Assembly (NCBI GenBank): GCA_040508515.1
Contig: JBEVMS010000228.1
Coordinates: 1-14,096, forward strand
Direction: 5' to 3'
DNA length: 14,096 nucleotides
Origin: JBEVMS01 sp040508515
GTDB taxonomy: Bacteria; Pseudomonadota; Gammaproteobacteria; Xanthomonadales; Rhodanobacteraceae
This document shows, piece after piece, positions 8,282-14,096 of the stretch (position 1 is the stretch's first letter; every line of letters begins with the position of its first letter). Made by a program: the position numbers and the translations under genes. The notes under the pieces were generated by a model, which saw only the letters and a list, made by a program, of their open reading frames with translations, had not been told where the DNA came from and searched no databases.

Positions 8282-10021
8282 ATGAGTGACTTTATGGCGA
8301 TGGGGCGTTCGATGACTGCGTTGGAATTGAACGAGGCGGCGCGCCGACGGTTCGGGTGGTTCATGCTTATCGCCCTGATAATACTGGCTGCCGGCATCGG
8401 CTTGCGCGATCCGTGGCCGCCGGATGAGCCGCGCTTTGCGCTGGTGGCGCGGCAGATGCTTGAGTCCGGCCAGTGGCTGTTCCCGCACCGTGGCATCGAG
8501 CTGTATTCGGACAAACCGCCGATGCTGATGTGGTGCGAGGCGGCGCTGATGTGGCTCACCGGCGGTTGGCGCGGCGCGTTTTTGCTGCCCTCGCTGCTGG
8601 CCGGCCTGGGCACGCTGGCGCTGGTCTACCACGTGGGCCGGCGGCTGTGGGACGCCCGCGTCGGGCTGACCGCGGCGATCCTCACACTGTCGGCGATGCA
8701 ATTCGTCGAAGTGATCAAGCACGCGCAGATCGACCCGCTGGTGCTGTTCTGGATCACCCTGGGCAACACCGGCATCCTGCTGCATTGCCTGCGCGGGCCC
8801 CATTGGCGGTGGTACTGGATGGGGTGTTTCGCCGCCGGCATCGGCGTGATCACCAAGGGCGTCGGGGTGCTTGCGCTGCTGATGCTGATTCCCTACGCCT
8901 ATGCCCGGTTCAAGCGCTGGCCGGGCGTGTTGCAGACCCAGGGCGACGGCTGGCGCTGGGCGGGCGGCGCGCTGGCGTTCGTGCTGGCGATCGCGCTGTG
9001 GCTGGTGCCGATGCTGAGCGCGGCGTATGGGCTGCGCACGCCCGAGTACCTGGCGTATGTGCACGATCTTCTGTTTCGGCAGACGGCCGAGCGCTACGCG
9101 CATTCGTGGGCGCACGCCGAGCCATTCTGGTTCTTCGTGCCGGTGGTCGTGCGCGACTGGTTTCCGGTCTGCCTGCTGATCCCGGCGATGCTGCCGCGCT
9201 GGCGCCGGGCGCTGGCGCAGCGCGAGGCGCGGGTTTGGCTGCCACTGGTGTGGTGGCTATTGGTGCTGCTGTTTTTCTCGATTCCCCGCGGCAAGCGCGA
9301 GATCTACATCTTGCCGGGCTTACCGATGCTGGCACTGGCGATGGCGCCCTATATCGCCGAACTGTTGCGCACGCGCTGGCTGCCACGGCTGGCGCTGGGC
9401 TTAAGCGTGCTGGCTACGTTAGCGTGTCTAGGCCTCGGTGGCTGGGCCTTGCTGGCGCAGCCGAAGCTGGCGTTGCGGATTGCCCAGGGTTATCAACTGG
9501 CCGATGACGGTCGCGCGTTGTGGCTCGGTGTGATCGTGCTCGGCGTGCTGTTCGCGCTGGCTGCGGCGATCGCCGGGCGGCGGCGTGCGGTGGCCGGCTG
9601 GCTGGCCGGCATGGCGGCGGCCTGGGTGGCCTGGAGCTTGATCACCTATCCCTTGCTCAACGACAACCAGTCGACCATCGCGCTGATGCGCCAGGCCGAT
9701 GCGCGGATCGGGCCGCAGGGCCAGTTGGGTCTGGTGCTGTGGCGTGAGGAGCTGCTGCTGCAAGCGCGCCGACCGGTGACCGAGTTCGGCTTCGCGCGGG
9801 CGCCGGGGCTGCAACTGCGCGACGCGCTGGCCTGGCAGGCGCAGGCGCCAGGACAACGCTGGATTCTGCTCAACGAAGTGGCGGTGGACGATTGCATCGA
9901 CCCGCGCGGTCTGGTGGCGCTGGGCACCACCAATCGGGTCAACTGGACGATGTTCCCCGCCACCGCAGTGCGCCCGCATTGCGTGCCGACCGCGGACGTG
10001 GCTCAGCCAAATTCAGACTGA
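8282..10021 (+). CDS. PMT/ArnT-like polyprenyl-phosphate-dependent glycosyltransferase
   Basis: A polytopic inner-membrane GT-C glycosyltransferase (PMT_2 / ArnT-like, COG1807 type) of 579 aa. Such enzymes take a sugar from an undecaprenyl-phosphate carrier and attach it on the periplasmic side; ArnT itself adds aminoarabinose to lipid A. About 12 hydrophobic segments fill residues 24-455, followed by a periplasmic tail at 460-579. Diagnostic motifs: PDEPRF at 47-52 in the first periplasmic loop, with the catalytic-type Asp48-Glu49; SDKPPMLMW at 76-84; ITKG at 190-193; and PRGKREIYILPGLP at 335-348, the ArnT-like K-x-x-Y-x-L-P signature. The sugar and acceptor cannot be told: no arnB/C/A/D genes lie in this window, so I do not call it arnT. 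The start is uncertain. ATG 8282 is chosen; GTG 8246 (AAGG upstream) and ATG 8312 (GGGG upstream) are alternatives in the same frame. It is divergent from ndvB, and its stop overlaps that of the YrbL-family gene. Confidence 0.88.
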   Translation: MSDFMAMGRSMTALELNEAARRRFGWFMLIALIILAAGIGLRDPWPPDEPRFALVARQMLESGQWLFPHRGIELYSDKPPMLMWCEAALMWLTGGWRGAFLLPSLLAGLGTLALVYHVGRRLWDARVGLTAAILTLSAMQFVEVIKHAQIDPLVLFWITLGNTGILLHCLRGPHWRWYWMGCFAAGIGVITKGVGVLALLMLIPYAYARFKRWPGVLQTQGDGWRWAGGALAFVLAIALWLVPMLSAAYGLRTPEYLAYVHDLLFRQTAERYAHSWAHAEPFWFFVPVVVRDWFPVCLLIPAMLPRWRRALAQREARVWLPLVWWLLVLLFFSIPRGKREIYILPGLPMLALAMAPYIAELLRTRWLPRLALGLSVLATLACLGLGGWALLAQPKLALRIAQGYQLADDGRALWLGVIVLGVLFALAAAIAGRRRAVAGWLAGMAAAWVAWSLITYPLLNDNQSTIALMRQADARIGPQGQLGLVLWREELLLQARRPVTEFGFARAPGLQLRDALAWQAQAPGQRWILLNEVAVDDCIDPRGLVALGTTNRVNWTMFPATAVRPHCVPTADVAQPNSD

Positions 10022-10022
10022 A
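10012..10022. repeat. Palindrome TTCAG-A-CTGAA containing both convergent stop codons
   Basis: A perfect 11-base inverted repeat with a one-base centre. The plus-strand gene's TGA (10019-10021) and the minus-strand gene's TGA (10015-10013) sit symmetrically within it, so the two reading frames overlap by nine bases. There is no U run or GC stem, so it is not an intrinsic terminator. Confidence 0.6.
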
Positions 10023-10633
10023 GGCGCGTTGGCGCGCGTACGTGCCACCATGCGCTGAAATTTGTGCCGGGTCCGCGCGGCATTGTGTCGGCGGCTCATC
10101 GAGCAATGCGGGATGATGTTTTTCTCGCCGAAGCCGTCGATCATCAGCAAACGCGGCCCGCCGCGCGAGTCCCGGCCGTAGACCACGTTCCAGGCGTGTA
10201 GATCGGCGGCGATCACATTGTGTTGCAGCAGGCGCGTGAGCAGATCGTCCAGCGCGGCCTGGGTCTGCGCGGTGAAGCCGTGTTGGCGCACCCAGGCATC
10301 CAGCGTGGGCGCCAGCGTATCGTCCGGCGCGCAGACTTTTTCCACCACCTGGCCCAGGCCCAGGTCGGTCTGCTCCAGCCCGACGATGCGCGGTAGCGGC
10401 GAACTGGCGTAGGGGCCGTGATGCAGCGCGGCGATGTATTCCTTGTACTCGCGCACGAAATCCCGATAAGGCCCGGTGCGCGAGCGGCGCCGATACCACG
10501 GTGCGTCATTCCAGCGATTCTCAATCGATTCGCCGCGGATCACCTTGATCAAACAGTCGGCGCGCTGCGGGTGTTGGTAAACCTGGCGGATATGCCCGGT
10601 GGCGAGTGGCGTGGTCTGAGCCAGTTGCTGCAT
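10013..10633 (-). CDS. yrbL: PhoP regulatory network YrbL-family protein (kinase-like fold)
   Basis: A 206-aa soluble protein of the YrbL family (about 210 aa in E. coli, where yrbL is a target of PhoP and PmrA; its biochemical role is unknown). The layout resembles a minimal protein-kinase-like fold: a Lys35 strand (CLIKVI, 33-38, like the ATP-site lysine), a Glu62-containing helix (REYKEY), the catalytic-loop-like DLHAWNVV at 144-151 with Asp144 and Asn149, and a metal-site-like MIDGFGE at 164-170 with Asp166. The C-terminal 25 residues are strongly basic (RRHNAARTRHKFQR), which may contact nucleic acid or membrane. Start: ATG at 10633 is chosen because AGAGGA lies six bases upstream; a GTG at 10654 would place that site inside the gene. 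It is divergent from hrpA and convergent with the glycosyltransferase gene, overlapping it by nine bases. Catalytic activity is not established by these motifs alone. Confidence 0.85.
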   Translation of the reverse strand: MQQLAQTTPLATGHIRQVYQHPQRADCLIKVIRGESIENRWNDAPWYRRRSRTGPYRDFVREYKEYIAALHHGPYASSPLPRIVGLEQTDLGLGQVVEKVCAPDDTLAPTLDAWVRQHGFTAQTQAALDDLLTRLLQHNVIAADLHAWNVVYGRDSRGGPRLLMIDGFGEKNIIPHCSMSRRHNAARTRHKFQRMVARTRANAPSV

Positions 10634-10639
10634 GTGTGA

Positions 10640-10645
10640 TCCTCT
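10640..10645 (-). promoter_or_regulatory. Ribosome binding site that decides the YrbL-family start
   Basis: AGAGGA on the minus strand ends six bases before ATG at 10633. This is the strongest Shine-Dalgarno match in the window and argues against the upstream GTG at 10654. Confidence 0.75.
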
Positions 10646-10688
10646 TGCAAGCACGCAGCCACCCGATGAACAGGTAACCGCGAATGCG

Positions 10689-10706
10689 TTGACGATGCTA
10701 AGTCAA
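10689..10706. repeat. Inverted repeat TTGAC-N8-GTCAA in the divergent spacer
   Basis: Perfect five-base half sites with centres 13 bases apart, at the edge of the AT-rich island between the two divergent starts. The geometry would suit a dimeric regulator acting on both genes. The half sites also read as -35-like hexamers on both strands, which is another explanation. Short half sites make chance plausible. Confidence 0.35.
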
Positions 10707-10789
10707 AGATGAATTTTAGTTTAGTTCGCTTGGGCACATGTCTACCCAAGGTGAGGCGTGGTGGGGGTTTGGATCACTCAGCGGCTATC

Positions 10790-13700
10790 ATGGGCAATCT
10801 TATGAAGCCTACGACCGCACCCTCCGCCCCGGCCGCCGCCGAACCGAAAATCCGTCAACTGCGCGACGCGCTGGAGCACGTTTCCAGCCGCGATTTCGGC
10901 CGTCTGCTGGGGCGTTGGCGCGGGCTGTCGCGCCAGCCCGATGCCGCCAAGCTGGACAAGCTCGCCGCCGATATCGAAAGCAGCGCGGCGCGGCGGCGCA
11001 CCCGCGTGGCGGCCAAACCGCCGATACGGCTGGACGAATCCTTGCCGATCACCGCGCGCGCCGAGGAAATCATCGCGCTGATCGCCAAGCATCAGGTGGT
11101 GGTGATCGCCGGCGAAACCGGCTCGGGTAAGACCACGCAGATTCCCAAGCTGTGCCTGGCCGCCGGACGCGGCGAGGCCGGCCTGATCGGTTGCACCCAG
11201 CCGCGCCGACTGGCCGCGCGCTCGGTGGCCACCCGCGTCGCCGAGGAACTCAACACACCGATCGGCGACAAGGTTGGCTTCCAGGTGCGCTTCAACGATC
11301 AGGTGTCCGAGCAGACCCTGATCAAGTTCATGACCGACGGCATCTTGCTGGCCGAAACGCAGAACGATCCGTGGCTGTCCAGCTACGACACCATCATCAT
11401 CGACGAGGCACACGAGCGCAGCCTCAACATCGATTTTCTGCTGGGTTATCTCAAGCGGTTGGCGGTCAAGCGGCCACAGCTGAAGATCATCGTCACTTCG
11501 GCGACGATCGACACCGCGCGCTTCGCCGAGCATTTCGACGGCGCGCCGATCGTCTCGGTGGAAGGACGCACCTATCCGGTGGAGGTGCGCTACCGCCCGC
11601 TGGAGGCGCTGGGTCGCGAAAACGCGCGCGAGATGGCGCAGGGCAGCACCGAACATATCCTCGCGGCGCTGGACGAAATCACCCACGAAGACCCGCGCGG
11701 CGATGTGCTTGTGTTCCTGCCCGGCGAGCGCGAGATCCGCGATGCGCATCTGGCGATGTCGCGGCGGCAGTACCGCGAGACGGAGATTTTGCCGTTGTAC
11801 GCACGCCTTTCCGCCGGCGATCAGGATCGCGTGTTCAAGCCCGGCTCAAAGCGGCGTGTGGTGCTGGCCACCAACGTGGCCGAAACCTCGCTGACCGTGC
11901 CGCGCATCCGCTACGTCATCGACACCGGCAGCGCGCGGGTCAAGCGCTACAGCCAGCGCAGCCAGTTGGAGCGGCTGCATGTGGAGCCGGTCTCGCGCGC
12001 CGCCGCCGATCAGCGCAAGGGTCGCTGCGGCCGCGTCGGTCCGGGCATCTGCTATCGCCTCTACGACGAGGCCGACTACGCCGCGCGCGCGGCGTTTACC
12101 GATCCGGAACTGCTGCGCTCCTCACTGGCCAACGTGATCCTGCGCATGCTCTCGCTGCAACTGGGCGAGGTCGATCAGTTCCCGTTTTTGGAAGCACCCG
12201 ATCCGCGCGTGGTGGCCGATGGCTACCGCCGGCTGGCGGAGATTTCCGCGATCGATGCCGGGCAGCGTCTGACCGCGATCGGACGCACGCTGGCCAGGCT
12301 GCCGATCGACGTGCAACTGGCGCGCATGCTGGTGGAAGCGGACAAACTGCACAGCCTGCGCGACATGTTGAACATCGTCTCCTTCCTGAGCATTCAAGAC
12401 CCGCGCGAGCGTCCGTCCGATGCGCGTCAGCAGGCCGACGCAGCGCATGCGCAGTTCGCCGATCCGAAAAGCGATTTCGTCGGCGTGCTCAATCTGTGGC
12501 GCGCTTACGATCAGGCGCACGAGGAGCTGACCCAATCCAAGCTGCGCGACTGGTGCTCGCGCCGTTTCCTGTCCTTCCTGCGCATGCGCGAATGGCGCGA
12601 GCTGCACCGGCAGTTGTTGCTTGTGATCCGCGAGCTGGGTTGGAAGATGGAGCAGCGCGCGGCGCCCGAGATCGCTCCCGTCAGTGCGCCGCCGGTCAAG
12701 GTGGGCGCCCCGCGTGGTCGGCGTGGTCGTAAAGACGAGACGGCCCCGGCGGTGATGCCCACGCCCGCTGCGCCGCCGACCGACAGCGCTGGCGAGCGCG
12801 CCTTCGAAGCCTTGCATCGGAGCCTGCTGGCCGGCTTGCCGACCCAAGTCGGGCACAAGGATGAGAAGGGCATCTATCGCGGCACGCGCGAGCGGCGCTT
12901 CCAGGTGTTTCCCGGCTCGGCGCTGGGCAAGGCGCCACCCAACTGGGTGTTCGCCGCGCAGATTCTGGATATCAGCGGCAAGGTCTGGGGCATGATGTGT
13001 GCGCGTATCGAGCCGCTGTGGATCGAGCAGCAGGCCGCGCATCTGCTGCGCGCCAGTTGCCGCGACGAGCATTGGTCGAAGAAGCGCGGCGCGGTGGTGG
13101 CCTACGAGCAGGTCAGCCTGTTCGGGCTGACCCTGGTCGAGCGCCGTCCGGTGACGTTCCAGGCGCAGAACCCGGCGCTGGCGCATCAGATTTTTCTGCG
13201 CGAGGCACTGGCGCGCTGCGATATCGAAACCCGCGCCGATTTCGTGCGCGCCAACCAGCGCGTGCTGGAACAGGCCGAGGGCATCGAGGCGCAGCAGCGC
13301 CGCGAAGGGCTGATCCGCCACGAGGACGAACTGGTCGCCTTCTTCGAGGGCAAGCTGCCGGGCGAGATCGCCAGCACCACCGCGCTGGAAGCGTGGTACC
13401 GGCAGGCGCGTCCGGCCGAGCAGGCGGCGCTGCGCTGGTCGCTGGATCAGGTCATGGCGGGTGGCAGCGCGCTCGATCCCAAAGCCTTCCCCGCGCAGTT
13501 GCAACTGGGGCCGCAAAGCTATCGGCTGGAATACCGCTTCGTGCCGGGCGACGAGGCTGACGGCGTCACCTTGCACCTGCCGCTGGCGATGTTGAACGCC
13601 TTGCCCGAGGCGCGTTGCCAGTGGCTGGTGCCGGGTCTGCTGGCCGACAAGGTGGCCGAAATGATCCGTGGCCTGCCCAAGGCGCTGCGGCGCAATTTTG

Positions 13701-14096
13701 TGCCGGCACCGGATTTCGCGCGTGCGTTCGCCGAGGCCGAGAGCCCGCGCGACGAACCGCTGAGCAAGGCGCTGGCGGTCTTTCTCAAGCGCGCCACCGG
13801 GGTGGCGATCGATGCGGCCGAGTTCGCCCCCGATGCGCTCGATCAGCATTTTCTGATGCGCTATCGGCTGCACGACGAGGCCGGCAAGACGCTGGCCAGC
13901 GGTCGCGATCTGGCCGCATTGCGGGCGCAGTGGGAGAACCCGGCGCGCGAAGCGTTTTCGCGCAAGACCGACCTGGAACTGACCCGCGAGGAAGTGACTC
14001 ACTGGGACTTCGAGGCGATTCCGCGTCAGGTTCGCTCCGAGGGCGGCCTGCTGGCGTTTCCGGCGCTGGTCGATCTGGGCGAAGCGGTGGCGCTGC
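10790..14096 (+). CDS. hrpA: ATP-dependent DEAH-box RNA helicase HrpA (partial, 3' end outside window)
   Basis: HrpA is a cytoplasmic DEAH/RHA-family RNA helicase; in E. coli it has been linked to mRNA processing and rescue of stalled ribosomes. 1102 codons are visible (E. coli 1300 aa), so roughly 200 residues lie beyond the right edge. Domains: a short Ala/Pro-rich N-terminus; RecA1 with Walker A GETGSGKT at 108-115, DEAH at 205-208 and SAT at 237-239; RecA2 with motif VI QRKGRCGR at 408-415; the HA2 region at about 450-570; an OB-fold region; then the HrpA-specific C-terminal DUF3418 region from about 690. All core ATPase motifs are intact. Residues about 624-662 form a Pro/Ala/Arg-rich linker (including PRGRRGRK) that is longer than I recall for E. 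coli. Start: ATG 10790 is chosen and ATG 10802 is in the same frame; neither has a strong ribosome site. It is transcribed divergently from the YrbL-family gene. Confidence 0.94.
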   Translation, partial: MGNLMKPTTAPSAPAAAEPKIRQLRDALEHVSSRDFGRLLGRWRGLSRQPDAAKLDKLAADIESSAARRRTRVAAKPPIRLDESLPITARAEEIIALIAKHQVVVIAGETGSGKTTQIPKLCLAAGRGEAGLIGCTQPRRLAARSVATRVAEELNTPIGDKVGFQVRFNDQVSEQTLIKFMTDGILLAETQNDPWLSSYDTIIIDEAHERSLNIDFLLGYLKRLAVKRPQLKIIVTSATIDTARFAEHFDGAPIVSVEGRTYPVEVRYRPLEALGRENAREMAQGSTEHILAALDEITHEDPRGDVLVFLPGEREIRDAHLAMSRRQYRETEILPLYARLSAGDQDRVFKPGSKRRVVLATNVAETSLTVPRIRYVIDTGSARVKRYSQRSQLERLHVEPVSRAAADQRKGRCGRVGPGICYRLYDEADYAARAAFTDPELLRSSLANVILRMLSLQLGEVDQFPFLEAPDPRVVADGYRRLAEISAIDAGQRLTAIGRTLARLPIDVQLARMLVEADKLHSLRDMLNIVSFLSIQDPRERPSDARQQADAAHAQFADPKSDFVGVLNLWRAYDQAHEELTQSKLRDWCSRRFLSFLRMREWRELHRQLLLVIRELGWKMEQRAAPEIAPVSAPPVKVGAPRGRRGRKDETAPAVMPTPAAPPTDSAGERAFEALHRSLLAGLPTQVGHKDEKGIYRGTRERRFQVFPGSALGKAPPNWVFAAQILDISGKVWGMMCARIEPLWIEQQAAHLLRASCRDEHWSKKRGAVVAYEQVSLFGLTLVERRPVTFQAQNPALAHQIFLREALARCDIETRADFVRANQRVLEQAEGIEAQQRREGLIRHEDELVAFFEGKLPGEIASTTALEAWYRQARPAEQAALRWSLDQVMAGGSALDPKAFPAQLQLGPQSYRLEYRFVPGDEADGVTLHLPLAMLNALPEARCQWLVPGLLADKVAEMIRGLPKALRRNFVPAPDFARAFAEAESPRDEPLSKALAVFLKRATGVAIDAAEFAPDALDQHFLMRYRLHDEAGKTLASGRDLAALRAQWENPAREAFSRKTDLELTREEVTHWDFEAIPRQVRSEGGLLAFPALVDLGEAVAL

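Larger units (their letters stand above)
10634..10789. promoter_or_regulatory. Divergent promoter region between the YrbL-family gene and hrpA
   Basis: This 156-base spacer must carry both promoters. Bases 10701-10727 are AT-rich (about 7 G/C in 27), in sharp contrast to the surroundings. They include tandem TTTAG copies (10715-10724), and TAAAAT on the minus strand (10717-10712) resembles a -10 box for the YrbL-family gene. On the plus strand TTGACG (10689-10694) resembles a -35 for hrpA, but the best -10-like hexamer (TTTAGT, 10715-10720) is 20 bases away. I can support a promoter region but not exact promoters. There is no full PhoP box (two GTTTA direct repeats); only one GTTTA, at 10719-10723, is present. 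Confidence 0.4.

Noticed and set aside
10719..10723. GTTTA as a PhoP box ahead of the YrbL-family gene.
   Set aside because: Only one half site is present; the expected second direct repeat 11 bases away is missing.
10738..11130. A 130-codon frame starting upstream of hrpA as a separate small gene.
   Set aside because: It overlaps the hrpA N-terminus in another phase and gives an Arg/Gly-rich product; no ribosome site at its start.
11152..12732. A 526-codon plus-strand frame overlapping hrpA in another phase.
   Set aside because: Arg/Ala/Gly-rich with no recognisable domain, lying wholly within the verified hrpA frame; not evidence for a frameshift because the hrpA frame is continuous.
12122..14002. 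A 626-codon minus-strand open frame antisense to hrpA.
   Set aside because: Same codon-bias artefact; low-complexity Arg/Gln/Leu composition, while the plus-strand frame has complete helicase motifs and strong family similarity.

Overview
The window is ordinary-looking, compact, high-GC chromosomal DNA. The protein families and the G/C-rich third codon positions fit a gammaproteobacterium of the Xanthomonadales/Lysobacterales type, such as a Rhodanobacter or Dyella relative. That placement is an inference from protein character and not from a marker gene. I see no rRNA, tRNA, CRISPR array, insertion sequence, integrase or prophage gene.

Left part (1-8127, all minus strand). Three envelope genes are read right to left. 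The first is a bifunctional NdvB-type beta-glucan synthase with a periplasmic GH17 glucanosyltransferase domain and a membrane GT2 synthase domain (TTG start). After a 114-base gap carrying a hairpin comes tamA, an Omp85-family outer-membrane barrel. Seven bases later comes tamB, an inner-membrane-anchored AsmA-like partner that runs off the left edge with only its last few tens of residues missing. tamA-tamB is a classical translationally close operon, and ndvB may be co-transcribed with it.

Middle (8128-10633). Divergent from ndvB is a polytopic PMT/ArnT-like glycosyltransferase (plus strand), expected to move a sugar from a polyprenyl-phosphate carrier onto an envelope acceptor. Convergent with it is a YrbL-family protein (minus strand) with a kinase-like fold. 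The two stop codons overlap tail to tail inside an 11-base palindrome, leaving no room for a terminator. In enteric bacteria both arnT and yrbL are PhoP/PmrA-linked, so this pairing is suggestive.

Right part (10634-14096, plus strand). A 156-base divergent spacer holds an AT-rich island and a TTGAC-N8-GTCAA inverted repeat. It separates the YrbL-family gene from hrpA, a DEAH-box RNA helicase that runs off the right edge lacking roughly its last 200 residues.

Five of the six genes therefore concern the cell envelope or its signalling: periplasmic glucan, lipid/OMP transport, lipid-linked sugar transfer and YrbL. hrpA is an RNA/ribosome housekeeping gene. I did not find a clearly new system. 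The most interesting points are the NdvB/PMT divergent pair, the palindromic stop overlap and the hairpin leader of tamA.
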